Made by a program: the position numbers and the translations under genes
DNA from: CAJQHK01 sp038142525
Lineage (GTDB): Bacteria > Pseudomonadota > Alphaproteobacteria > Rickettsiales > UBA1997
NCBI GenBank assembly: GCA_038142525.1
Contig: JAYQKE010000014.1
Span: 1 to 64,000, forward strand
Direction: 5' to 3'
DNA length: 64,000 bases
Shown: positions 40,253-49,885 of the stretch, one piece after another
How positions within the stretch are numbered: the stretch's first letter is position 1
How the letters are laid out: each line of letters begins with the position of its first letter
The notes under the pieces: model-generated
The model's input: only the letters and a program-made list of their open reading frames with translations
The model's database searches: none
What the model was told of the DNA's origin: nothing

Positions 40253-40561
40253 ATGTCAAAAGAAATTAAAAAATATAATTCTGATTTTAAGTTTAAAGTT
40301 GTAATGAAATATTTATCCGAAAATTATACAATTTATCAGATTTGTAGCGAATATGATATTGCTAAATCAACATTACATAAATGGGTTAAGCAGTTTAAAG
40401 CTAGCGGTAATGATATATTTTCTGATTCTAAGTTATCTAAAGAAGAAAAATTAAGTAAAAAAGAACAAAAAAAGAAGGATAAAGAAATTGATAAATTATA
40501 TAAGAAAATAGGTCAATTAACAATGGAAAGAGATTTCTTAAAAAAGTTTCTGGACAGTTAG
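40253..40561 (+). CDS. IS3-family OrfA
   Basis: 102 residues. The N-terminal helix-turn-helix is YSENYTIYQICSEYDIAKST-like (residues about 13-40), followed by a Lys-rich linker and a leucine-zipper ending in TMERDFLKKFLDS, the typical OrfA end. It binds the terminal repeats. Translation either ends at 40561 or slips back one base on A-AAA-AAG at 40540-40546 to make the OrfAB transposase. Confidence 0.9.
   Translation: MSKEIKKYNSDFKFKVVMKYLSENYTIYQICSEYDIAKSTLHKWVKQFKASGNDIFSDSKLSKEEKLSKKEQKKKDKEIDKLYKKIGQLTMERDFLKKFLDS
40540..40546 (+). promoter_or_regulatory. Programmed -1 frameshift site (A AAA AAG)
   Basis: The heptamer A-AAA-AAG is in register with orfA codons (AAA at 40541). Slipping back one base continues as KKVSGQLDYSKKIKFLKLSS into the orfB frame without a stop. 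This is the canonical slippery sequence of IS3-family elements and is conserved in the other two copies that keep this part. Confidence 0.75.
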
Positions 40562-40602
40562 ATTATTCTAAGAAAATCAAATTTCTAAAATTATCATCAG
40601 AT

Positions 40603-41439
40603 ATGTATAATTTAGCTGTCAGAAATAGATGTAGATTGTTAGATATTAATAGATCTAATTTTTATTATAAATCTAGGATTGATATTTCTAAGATTAATAG
40701 TTTATGCAAAGATATTCATAATATCTGGAGTAAATATCAATTTTTCGGATATAGAAGAATTACAGAAATAATCAATCAAGATAGAAATCATAATAATAAA
40801 ATTAATCGCAAGAAGATTCTTAGAATAATGAGAGTTCTAAAGATTAAAGCTCTTTATCCAAAGAAAAAGACAACAATCATCAATAAAAAAGATTACAAAT
40901 ATCCTTATTTATTAGAAGATAAATCTAAAATAGATAAGCCAAATCACACTTGGGCAATTGATATAACTTACATCAAAACACCAGTAGGATTTGTTTATTT
41001 AATGTCGCTAATTGATTGGAGTTCTAGATTTGTTGTTGCATCAAAATTATCAATTTCTATGGAAACTAATAATTGTGTTGAAATATTAAAAAAGGGAATA
41101 AAAAATCATAAAATTATTCCAACAATTATTAATACTGATCAAGGATCTCAATTTACCAGCGGTAATTGGATAAATGAATTAAAAAAACGAAATATTCAAA
41201 TATCAATGGATGGAAAAGGTAGGTGGGTAGACAATGTAATTATTGAAAGATTCTGGAGAACTGTAAAATATGAACAAATTTTTCTCAATCCTCCTGATAA
41301 TATAGAAGAATTAAAGAGGCAAATAACAAGATTTATCCATTTTTATAATTATCAAAGACCTCATCAATCTTTGAATTACAAAACTCCTAGTCAAATTTAC
41401 TATAATGATGACAGTAAGAGAAAAAGAATTAGATTTTAA
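40603..41439 (+). CDS. IS3-family OrfB (transposase catalytic part)
   Basis: 278 residues counted from the first Met. The frame is open upstream to the slippery site, so the working protein is the OrfAB fusion of about 385 residues. The retroviral integrase-type DDE core has WAIDITYIKTPVGF, the second Asp in IINTDQGSQFTSG and the Glu in VIIERFWRTVKYEQ. The C-terminus FYNYQRPHQSLNYKTPSQIYY is typical. Intact. The copy at 47014 is nearly identical. Confidence 0.92.
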   Translation: MYNLAVRNRCRLLDINRSNFYYKSRIDISKINSLCKDIHNIWSKYQFFGYRRITEIINQDRNHNNKINRKKILRIMRVLKIKALYPKKKTTIINKKDYKYPYLLEDKSKIDKPNHTWAIDITYIKTPVGFVYLMSLIDWSSRFVVASKLSISMETNNCVEILKKGIKNHKIIPTIINTDQGSQFTSGNWINELKKRNIQISMDGKGRWVDNVIIERFWRTVKYEQIFLNPPDNIEELKRQITRFIHFYNYQRPHQSLNYKTPSQIYYNDDSKRKRIRF

Positions 41440-41717
41440 AATAAAAAATAATTAAAATCTAAAATATGAAATACGAAATTTTATAATTTTCCAGAAATTT
41501 CTACGAATTTGGCTATTTAGGGCCATTCTAAAATTTCAGAAAATTCAAAAATTTCTACACCGAATTTTAAAGAAAAAGTCTATGACTTTTAAAGAGGTAA
41601 TGGTCTAACAAATGGGTGCAGTTCTATAGATATGCAAAAGAATTCATCAACTTCGTTGTTGGCGACAGATCTACAAGAACTGGAAAAGAACTTTGGGAAG
41701 GAGTTAAAGGCATTATA

Positions 41718-43069
41718 GGAACCTCTGAAAAACCAATTATCTAATTTATAGATTTGAAACTGTTTAATTTTGTTATTTTTGCCAAAGTTTAGCAAAGTTA
41801 TTTTATAAAATTTTGTTTGAATTTATTTGATAAAAATAGCCAGAAAAGCTTGATTTATCTAGCTTTTTTGCTTATTATTGATATATTAAATTCAAATAAA
41901 ATATATAATTATGGCAACCCAGCAATCATTTTTTTCATTAGCAATTTCTGGTAGAAAATTAAGAGCGGAGAAGTTTCTTAATCAAATGACGGATATTATT
42001 CCATGGCAAAGATTGATTGATAAGATAGAGCCTTTTTATCCTAATGGTACTAGTGATTACGGTGGCAGGAAGGTGACAGATTTATTATTAATATTTAAGA
42101 TTCATTTGTTACAGCAGTGGTTTGGTCTTAGTGATCCAGCTATGGAGGATGCTATATATGATAGAATAAGTTTTCAAAAATTCTTAAATATTGATATTGG
42201 TATTGATAATGTTCCGGATGAGACTGTGATATTGAGATTCCGTCATTTATTGGAAAAGCATAATTTATCGTCGATTATATTTAACGAGGTAAATTCATAT
42301 CTTGAAGAGAATGATCTTTTGTTGAAGGAGGGTACGATAACTGATGCGACATTAATATCTGCTCCAACTAGTACAAAAAACAAGAAGAGGAAAAGGGACC
42401 AAGAGATGTCTTCTACCAAGAAAGGGAAGAATTATTATTTTGACATGAAGTCTCATATTGGTGTGCAAACTAAGGGTAAGCCAATTATTCATTCTATTGT
42501 CACGACGACAGCTAAAGATCATGATTCTACTAAAACAGAGGAGTTATTACATGGTGATGAAACTTCTTTATTTGGTGACAAGGCCTATGATGATAAGGCA
42601 ATAAAAAGATTTTGTAGGAATCACAATATATTTTATGGTATAACCAATAGAGCTAAATCTAACAAAAAACTTTCAAATAAGCAAAAAAAGAGGAATAAAC
42701 AATTTTCATCAGTTCGAGCTAAAGTTGAACATCCATTTCAAATTATAAAGCATCTTTGGGGCTATAGAAAGGTTAGATATAATGGTTTACAAAAGAATAC
42801 TAATCAATTACAAATGCTATCATCCCTTGCTAATCTCTATATGGTTAGAAAAATACTACCAAATACAGCGTAACAAGGGATAAATGTGTCTAATTTAGCC
42901 AAAAATGGTAAAATTAGACAAGAAACTAGAGAAATTACCACAAATAATGCCTAAATTTGGATAAAGATTGTTAATTTTTAACAAAATTAGCAATCTTTAT
43001 CCAAATTATAAAAATTTTTTCTCAAAAATGAAAAAATAGACAAAATTAAATAGGAAAATCAGAGGTTCC
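41718..43069 (+). mobile_element. IS5-family element, full length, with target duplication
   Basis: 1352 bases with both terminal repeats, flanked by TATA on each side (41714-41717 and 43070-43073). It lies inside an IS1-type gene whose frame is exactly restored when the element and one TATA are removed. This fixes the ends and the 4-bp duplication of the element. Confidence 0.96.
41911..42873 (+). CDS. IS5-family transposase (intact)
   Basis: 320 residues, full frame. It carries one change from the majority sequence, Asp for Gly in the YYFGMKSH segment, close to the region between the first and second catalytic Asp, which might affect activity. Otherwise identical in all motifs to the copies at 18350 and 22803. 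Confidence 0.92.
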   Translation: MATQQSFFSLAISGRKLRAEKFLNQMTDIIPWQRLIDKIEPFYPNGTSDYGGRKVTDLLLIFKIHLLQQWFGLSDPAMEDAIYDRISFQKFLNIDIGIDNVPDETVILRFRHLLEKHNLSSIIFNEVNSYLEENDLLLKEGTITDATLISAPTSTKNKKRKRDQEMSSTKKGKNYYFDMKSHIGVQTKGKPIIHSIVTTTAKDHDSTKTEELLHGDETSLFGDKAYDDKAIKRFCRNHNIFYGITNRAKSNKKLSNKQKKRNKQFSSVRAKVEHPFQIIKHLWGYRKVRYNGLQKNTNQLQMLSSLANLYMVRKILPNTA

Positions 43070-43400
43070 TATAGCAACGGATTATTGGAAACCGTATGAG
43101 AAATTTGTTCCTAAGGATAAGCATATTCAATCCAAGGCACATACTTATACTATCGAGGGCTATAATAGCTTGTTCAGACACTTCTTGGCTAGAATGAGAA
43201 GAAAGAGCAAATGCTACTCTAAATCAATAAAGATGCTTGAATATTAAGTAAAAATATTGATTTTAAAGAGAAATGGCTTATTATCTATTTTGGATTAACA
43301 ATGTCTGAAAATTATTGAAGTATTTTATGATTTGCAACTGAGATTATAGGAAAATCTAGCAGATGCGACAGAACCCTTGATCCTCCTTGAATTTTAGGCA

Positions 43401-44497
43401 CTAGAATATCATAAATAAATATCCTGCAAACACCCCCAATATGGCAATAATTAGAAAGAATTATTGCAATGCTAATTTTAGGCTAAAAGTTCTATAAATA
43501 ATTAAAAACGAATAAATAGAATAAGAACCCAAACAAAATAAAATAGTCATCACTGCTGGCATAGGCAAGCCAGAAAACATCAGAGCTTGAGCCAATAATA
43601 TATCTACCGCAATTGGCATTGGTAAAAAAGTTGCAATCAATGCAACAGTTAATAGAAGGGTAAACGAAACATATCCACCTGATAAAAACTCCATATTAAA
43701 TAAATGACTAGCAATTGAACCTAAAGTACCAGCCAAGACCATTAATGGTACAACCCTTACAAAGATATAGATGAAATTACTAAAATAGCTTAAAATAGAT
43801 CCTTTAAAAGCTTTGCAACCAGCTTTCTTTTTGAATTTTATTTTTATCAAAATCTATTTCACATGCTTCACCTCCAATAGTTCTGGTTTTAATATTCTGC
43901 ATTGCAAGTAGAGGAACAATGACCAAAACCAATAATAAGGTTAAAATAACTTTAATTAATGCTAATTTAAGCGGAAAAACTGTAAATAGCATAGTTAAAA
44001 CGACTATATTCAAAGTTGGAGAAGAAAACATCAGAGCTAAAGCTGATTCCATTTTTCCACCACCCTGAAAAAAACCTCTAGCAACAGGCGCAACACAATT
44101 AGAGCAAACTCCTAGAGGAGCGCCCAGCAAACATTCCAATAGCACTATTAAGGAATTTATTTTTAACATGTCTTCTCTTAAAATATTTTAGTAAGGTTAA
44201 AAAAGAAGCAACTATTATAAGACCAAAGCTCATTCCTTTAAGATTTGCTGAAATCCAATTTAGTGTAGTTTTAAATATTTTTAGTGATAAATTATCATCC
44301 TTATCTATCTTGTGCTTAACCCTATGACCAAAAGTACCTTCCATTACCGAAGTTTCATTAATATTTTGTGTTTGAGAAATATGAGACTTACTACCAAGAG
44401 CTGGATATCTTGAAGAATACCAAAAACTCACCGCAATAATAAGGGTAAATAATGTAATGATAATTGCTCTTTTATTTCTTATATTATTTAAATTCAT
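43401..44497 (-). pseudogene. Membrane permease (DUF318/ArsP-like), several frame lesions
   Basis: Three overlapping minus-strand frames (44099-44497, 43804-44169, 43461-43850) plus a tail beyond an in-frame stop join into one protein of about 365 residues with about eight membrane helices. It has an N-terminal membrane anchor, a periplasmic segment with EGTFGHRVKHKID, a repeated permease half with the motif PLGVCSNCVAPVARGFF, and a second half rich in small residues. The Cys-x-x-Cys with Pro resembles the metal-binding motif of predicted heavy-metal/arsenic permeases, but the substrate is unknown. With at least two shifts and one stop it is probably decaying. Confidence 0.65.
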
Positions 44498-44659
44498 GAA
44501 AGTGAAATTACAGTTAATGAATATTTAAAAACCCAATGTCCCATTAAAAGACAAATTCTTATTGTTTTTTAACAACTTGAATTGTATAGTTGATTTTATT
44601 AGGAATCAATTAGTTAATTTTTATGATTATTTTTGCAAAAATATTTCGCTGGATTTCTG

Positions 44660-45257
44660 ATGTGGCTACCTTTTTCCGGACACCCAATTTAAGCAGATGC
44701 TGAATATTTTTTCAATTATCTGTTTCTTTTTTCGAATTCAACTGGTGCTAGGTAATTATTAGCAGAATGAATTCTTATTCTATTATAGAAAACTTCAATA
44801 TATTCAAATATTATATTTTTTGCTTCCTTTCTATTTTTAAAATTATGATGATGTGTTAATTCAGTTTTCAGGGTATGAAAAAATGATTCTGCAACGGCAT
44901 TATCCCAGCAATTACCTTTTCTACTCATACTTTGGATAATATCATGATCTTTTAAAATATCTCTGTGAGATTCAGAAGCATATTGGCTACCTTGATCAGT
45001 ATGATAAATTAATCCTTTTTTGGGCTTTCTTTGAAATAATGCCATAGTTAAAGCATCATTAACTAATTTTGATTTCATATTATCAGACATAGACCAGCCA
45101 ATGATATTTCTAGAATAAAGATCAATTACAGTTGCTAAATATAACCATCCTTCCTGGGTTGGAATGTAGGTAATATCACCAACCCAATATTTATTTGGAA
45201 CTAAACAATCAAAATTTCTATTTAATAAATTAGGTGAAATTGGTTTATTATGTTTAG
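44660..45257 (-). pseudogene. IS3-group transposase, C-terminal fragment with right end
   Basis: The frame from about 45257 down to 44716 reads PNKYWVGDITYIPTQEGWLY, then HTDQGSQYASES and DNAVAESFFHTLKTEL, the DDE core of a different IS3 element from the one at 40123. A terminal-repeat-like stretch GGTGTCCGGAAAAAGGTAGC lies near 44666-44686. The N-terminal part was lost where an IS1634-like end begins at 45258. Confidence 0.8.
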
Positions 45258-45444
45258 AATTCCCATATCTTTACCCAGTAATCTTGAATTTCATCTTGGT
45301 TTTGCAAGAAATATTTGCCAATCTCATCAAAAATCTGCTTTTCATATATTTTTGCCTTTTTTCCGAAAGTATAATAAAATGCTTGATCCACAGTAAATTC
45401 TTTGTTTAATTTTTTTGAAAATTCATAAAAAAAGAAGATAAACT
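45258..45444 (-). mobile_element. Divergent IS1634-like C-terminal fragment
   Basis: On the minus strand it reads FFYEFSKKLNKEFTVDQAFY, then a diverged tail (IFDEIGKYFLQNQDEIQDYW) and the terminal repeat at 45258-45275 (AATTCCCATATCTTTACC). The tail differs from that of the other IS1634-like fragments here, so this is a second, related element. Confidence 0.7.
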
Positions 45445-46534
45445 TAAATTCCCATATCTTTACCCACGATAGTCCTTAAAAAAACATTAATCTAAGCAAA
45501 TAAAAGCTTGCAACCGACTTTTTAGTTCTATATACTCGTGCCTATTATTAATTCTTTACTCACGATTATGAGCTATATCAGATACAAAAAAGTTGGAGAC
45601 AGGGAATATGCATATGAAATAACGGCCTATTGGGATAAAAAGAAACAACATTCCAAAAAGCAAAGACAGCAAATATCTTGGAATTGTCCTAGATAAAGAA
45701 GCTGGAATATTTCAGGAGGTAAAAAGAAGAAAGAGAGATTTAAATGGAAAAGTTATTTCCAATCCAAAAAGGGTTATGGCACAACCATTTAAGGAGAGGG
45801 AAATTGTATCTTTTGGTAGTGGCTACTTAACCAAGAAACTAATTGATGAAGATGATGTTGGAAAAATCTTTGCAGACTTACTGCCTCATGTAAAGCTTAA
45901 AACATTAAAAAGCTTACTATCCTATCGTCTCATCAATGGATCTGCAATGTATTTAGCTAATGATTGGTATGAAGGCGATATATCTAAACATTTATTTCCA
46001 GGCTCTTCTATGAGCTCACAAGCTATCAGTAATTTCCTAAAAGAACTGGGAAGTGAAAAGCTTCAAAAAGACTTTTTTAGAAAATATCTTCCTATCGCAA
46101 CAAAAGACAGCAAAGAAGGTCTAATAGTAGATGGAAGTAGCATGCCAAATGAAATCAATACTCCAATTAATGAGTTTGGCTATAATAGTGGCTCTATTGA
46201 TAGGCAGATAAAATTTATGTCAGTTGTTTCTGCCGATAACAATCTACCTCTGTACTTTCGCTACAATGCAGGCAGTATAGCGGACATCTCAACACTCACA
46301 AATACTATCAAAGAACTTAAGGCTCATAACACTACAGCTAAAGCGGTACTGCTAGATGCGGGCTTTTATTCTAATGATAATATTGAATTATTACAAAAAA
46401 ATAAGATCAATTTTATAATTAGACTTCCGTCTGGCAGAAAATTATTCAAAGAAGTAATTGATAATGAAAAAATAGATCTGGCATCTAATGCAGTAAAAGT
46501 ATCCAAAAAGAGAGTGGTATTTATTAAAGAGAAA
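45445..46534 (+). pseudogene. IS1634-like element, left half with transposase N-terminus
   Basis: Starts with the terminal repeat TAAATTCCCATATCTTTACC and a 160-base leader. The transposase begins near 45601 (YAYEITAYWDKK), has a frame lesion near 45650-45670, and is open from 45776 (MAQPFKEREIVSFGSGYL) through the first and second catalytic segments to FIKEK at 46534, where an IS3 copy cuts in. It supplies the best sequence for the N-terminal two thirds of this transposase. Confidence 0.85.
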
Positions 46535-48021
46535 TGCCCCCTAAAATTCAGACCATTAATTTTTAAATTTCATAGACTATAATTTCTTTAAATTTCGATT
46601 TGGAAGATGGAAAAATATGCTAATATTTTTTCATCTGTTAATTAAAAATTTAATTTAATAAATTATGTCAAAAGAAATTAAAAAATATAATTCTGATTTT
46701 AAGTTTAAAGTTGTAATGAAATATTTATCCGAAAATTATACAATTTATCAGATTTGTAGCGAATATGATATTGCTAAATCAACATTACATAAATGGGTTA
46801 AGCAGTTTAAAGCTAGCGGTAATGATATATTTTCTGATTCTAAGTTATCTAAAGAAGAAAAATTAAGTAAAAAAGAAAAAAAAAGAAGGATAAAGAAATT
46901 GATAAATTATATAAGAAAATAGGTCAATTAACAATGGAAAGAGATTTCTTAAAAAAGTTTCTGGACAGTTAGATTATTCTAAGAAAATCAAATTTCTAAA
47001 ATTATCATCAGATATGTATAATTTAGCTGTCAGAAATAGATGTAGATTGTTAGATATTAATAGATCTAATTTTTATTATAAATCTAGGATTGATATTTCT
47101 AAGATTAATAGTTTATGCAAAGATATTCATAATATCTGGAGTAAATATCAATTTTTCGGATATAGAAGAATTACAGAAATAATCAATCAAGATAGAAATC
47201 ATAATAATAAAATTAATCGCAAGAAGATTCTTAGATTAATGAGAGTTCTAAAGATTAAAGCTCTTTATCCAAAGAAAAAGACAACAATCATCAATAAAAA
47301 AGATTACAAATATCCTTATTTATTAGAAGATAAATCTAAAATAGATAAGCCAAATCACACTTGGGCAATTGATATAACTTACATCAAAACACCAGTAGGA
47401 TTTGTTTATTTAATGTCGCTAATTGATTGGAGTTCTAGATTTGTTGTTGCATCAAAATTATCAATTTCTATGGAAACTAATAATTGTGTTGAAATATTAA
47501 AAAAGGGAATAAAAAATCATAAAATTATTCCAACAATTATTAATACTGATCAAGGATCTCAATTTACCAGCGGTAATTGGATAAATGAATTAAAAAAACG
47601 AAATATTCAAATATCAATGGATGGAAAAGGTAGGTGGGTAGACAATGTAATTATTGAAAGATTCTGGAGAACTGTAAAATATGAACAAATTTTTCTCAAT
47701 CCTCCTGATAATATAGAAGAATTAAAGAGGCAAATAACAAGATTTATCCATTTTTATAATTATCAAAGACCTCATCAATCTTTGAATTACAAAACTCCTA
47801 GTCAAATTTACTATAATGATGACAGTAAGAGAAAAAGAATTAGATTTTAAAATAAAAAATAATTAAAATCTAAAATATGAAATACGAAATTTTATAATTT
47901 TCCAGAAATTTCTACGAATTTGGCTATTTAGGGCCATTCTAAAATTTCAGAAAATTCAAAAATTTCTACACCGAATTTAAAGAAAAAAGTCTATAGACTT
48001 TTAAAGAGGTAATGGTCTATT
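46535..48021 (+). mobile_element. IS3-family element, right end truncated
   Basis: Second copy of the element at 40123; it lacks the last 13 or so bases of the right end, where an IS5 remnant starts (GGTCTATTACGGTGG). orfA (46665) has an indel in an A-run near 46874-46883 (AAAGAAAAAAAAAGAAGG), closing it at 46922. orfB (47014-47850) is intact, 278 residues, with one Ile-to-Leu change against the first copy. Confidence 0.9.
47014..47850 (+). CDS. IS3-family OrfB
   Basis: 278 residues with the same DDE motifs as the copy at 40603. Because orfA in this copy is frameshifted, the OrfAB fusion cannot be made normally, so the element is probably inactive on its own. Confidence 0.88.
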   Translation: MYNLAVRNRCRLLDINRSNFYYKSRIDISKINSLCKDIHNIWSKYQFFGYRRITEIINQDRNHNNKINRKKILRLMRVLKIKALYPKKKTTIINKKDYKYPYLLEDKSKIDKPNHTWAIDITYIKTPVGFVYLMSLIDWSSRFVVASKLSISMETNNCVEILKKGIKNHKIIPTIINTDQGSQFTSGNWINELKKRNIQISMDGKGRWVDNVIIERFWRTVKYEQIFLNPPDNIEELKRQITRFIHFYNYQRPHQSLNYKTPSQIYYNDDSKRKRIRF

Positions 48022-48894
48022 ACGGTGGCAGGAAGGTGACAGATTTATTATTAATATTTAAGATTCATTTGTTACAGCAGTGGTTTGGTCTTAGTGATCC
48101 AGCTATGGAGGATGCTATATATGATAGAATAAGTTTTCAAAAATTCTTAAATATTGATATTGGTATTGATAATGTTCGGATGAGACTGTGATATTGAGAT
48201 TCCGTCATTTATTGGAAAAGCATAATTTATCGTCGATTATATTTAACGAGGTAAATTCATATCTTGAAGAGAATGATCTTTTGTTGAAGGAGGGTACGAT
48301 AACTGATGCGACATTAATATCTGCTCCAACTAGTACAAAAAACAAGAAGAGGAAAAGGGACCAAGAGATGTCTTCTACCAAGAAAGGGAAGAATTATTAT
48401 TTTGGCATGAAGTCTCATATTGGTGTGCAAACTAAGGGTAAGCCAATTATTCATTCTATTGTCACGACGACAGCTAAAGATCATGATTCTACTAAAACAG
48501 AGGAGTTATTACATGGTGATGAAACTTCTTTATTTGGTGACAAGGCCTATGATGATAAGGCAATAAAAAGATTTTGTAGGAATCACAATATATTTTATGG
48601 TATAACCAATAGAGCTAAATCTAACAAAAAACTTTCAAATAAGCAAAAAAAGAGGAATAAACAATTTTCATCAGTTCGAGCTAAAGTTGAACATCCATTT
48701 CAAATTATAAAGCATCTTTGGGGCTATAGAAAGGTTTAGACAAGAAACTAGAGAAATTACCACAAATAATGCCTAAATTTGGATAAAGATTGTTAATTTT
48801 TAACAAAATTAAAAATTTTTTCTTTATCCAAATTATAAAAATTTTTTGAAAAATGAAAAAATAGCCAAAATTAAATAGAAAAATCAGAGGTTCC
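48022..48894 (+). pseudogene. IS5-family element, 5'-truncated with internal deletion
   Basis: Starts inside the transposase gene at the codons for DYGGRKVTDLL and has one base missing near 48177 (GTTCGGATG for GTTCCGGATG). It is open from 48188 to 48739, then a deletion fuses GGCTATAGAAAGGTT to TTAGACAAGAAACTAG, removing the last 30 codons. The right end is present with several small changes in the hairpin. Not functional. Confidence 0.88.
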
Positions 48895-49263
48895 TTTATA
48901 CTGCGGCAAGCAAAGAAGTAGCCGAAGAAAAACTGCTTCTAATTGAAGAAAAATGGGGCAAAAAATATCCAATAATATTCAAATCTTGGAATAATAACTG
49001 GGATAATTTATCTAATTATTTTAAATATCCAAAAGAGATAAGAAAGCTAATTTATACTACTAATTCTGTTGAAGGGTTTCATAGGCAAGTCAGAAAAATT
49101 ACCAAAACTAAAGGCTCTTTTCCATCTGATCAATCATTAGAAAAGTTACTCTATCTTGCTATACAAAACATTAAGAAAAAATGGACTATGCCAATACCAA
49201 ATTGGAGCTTGATAATTAGCCAATTTGCTATAAAATTTGAGGATAGAATCAAATTAGATTTAG
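48895..49263 (+). pseudogene. IS256-family (mutator-type) transposase, C-terminal fragment
   Basis: About 120 open codons (EEKWGKKYPIIFKSWNNNWD, IRKLIYTTNSVEGFHRQVRK, SLEKLLYLAIQNIKKKWTMP and NWSLIISQFAIKFEDRI) match the end of IS256-type transposases, with the catalytic Glu in NSVEGFH. It starts at an IS5 border and runs into the reversed nuclease fragment at about 49264. Confidence 0.85.
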
Positions 49264-49547
49264 CTCCATCTTTTAAAGCCTCAATTGTTTTGGCAACTCT
49301 ATCATTAATGGGTAAATTGGGATCAATTTCACAAATTGACTTTCCTTCACCTTTTAACTTTTGCAAATATGCCTTTTCGTGCTCTATACCTTTTTCTTGA
49401 AGTAATTTGCTTGAACTATCCTGTTCTTTTTTAGTTAAATCTTCACTTAAACTTTTAAAATCCAAAAAACTAGCTTGATGACAAGCAAGAAAGGTGGTTA
49501 AATCAGATGGTGAAAATAGATATTTATTCTTTGCCAGTCTTTTGCAT
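49264..49547 (-). pseudogene. TM0106-type RecB-like nuclease, N-terminal fragment
   Basis: The minus strand from 49547 reads, after a small frame correction, RLAKNKYLFSPSDLTTFLAC and then QEKGIEHEKAYLQKLKGEGK followed by DRVAKTIEALKDGA. This is the N-terminal pattern of the TM0106 RecB-like nuclease family (a Cas4/RecB-like PD-(D/E)xK branch). The gene is cut after about 90 residues by the IS256 remnant, before the catalytic core. It lies divergent from the HTH gene at the left border of the restriction island. Confidence 0.6.
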
Positions 49548-49694
49548 TAAAATTATATTTGATTAAAAATAGAAGAAACTAAGACAATTTCTAAAATTAT
49601 CTTTCTTTCACCTTGTTTTCAATTATTTTCATTTATAAAATAAAGGCAATAGTTTCCACTAAAAATTTGTTAATTTTTTAAAAAATACAAAAAT

Positions 49695-49877
49695 ATGACA
49701 AGCGAAAGCGACATAATGACAGTTAAAGATTTGGCCACATATCTAAAGATAGCCGAAAAAACAGCATATCGTTTTGCGTCTGATAAAAAGATTCCTGGAT
49801 TTAAGGTTGGTAATGCTTGGAGATTTAGAAAAAGCGAAATTGATAATTGGATTAAGAAACAGGAAAAAACGAAATAG
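49695..49877 (+). CDS. Excisionase-type helix-turn-helix DNA-binding protein
   Basis: 60 residues. MTVKDLATYLKIAEKTAYRF, then KIPGFKVGNAWRFRKSEIDN is the winged helix of the excisionase/MerR-like HTH_17 family, complete and nothing else. It is 8 bases upstream of hsdR on the same strand and likely in one operon. Such small HTH proteins often precede type I restriction or other mobile island operons and may control their expression. The role as regulator rather than recombination factor is inferred. Confidence 0.82.
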   Translation: MTSESDIMTVKDLATYLKIAEKTAYRFASDKKIPGFKVGNAWRFRKSEIDNWIKKQEKTK

Positions 49878-49885
49878 ATTTTTTT

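Larger units (their letters stand above)
40123..41620 (+). mobile_element. IS3-family element, full length
   Basis: 1498 bases. The left end TGCCCCCTAAAATTCAGACC and the right end, read inverted as TGCACCCATTTGTTAGACCA, share TGCxCCC and AGACCATTA, and the element begins TG and ends CA as IS3 elements do. It carries orfA and orfB in overlapping frames. The left flank is IS1634-like sequence and the right flank an IS1-type gene, so no target duplication is left. A second, slightly truncated copy is at 46535. Confidence 0.88.
41621..43246 (+). pseudogene. IS1-type transposase (InsB-like) fragment, interrupted by IS5
   Basis: Before the IS5 the frame reads FYRYAKEFINFVVGDRSTRTGKELW; after it, ATDYWKPYEKFVPKDK and then YNSLFRHFLARMRRKSKCYSKS to a stop at 43244-43246. 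This is the C-terminal catalytic region of IS1 InsB-type transposases. Removing 41718-43069 and one TATA restores a continuous frame (KGIIATDYW). The N-terminal part was replaced by the IS3 element ending at 41620. The 150 bases after the stop hold no recognisable gene. Confidence 0.78.

Noticed and set aside
41589..41795. Minus-strand frame over the IS3/IS1/IS5 junction
   Set aside because: Crosses three unrelated elements; chance opening.
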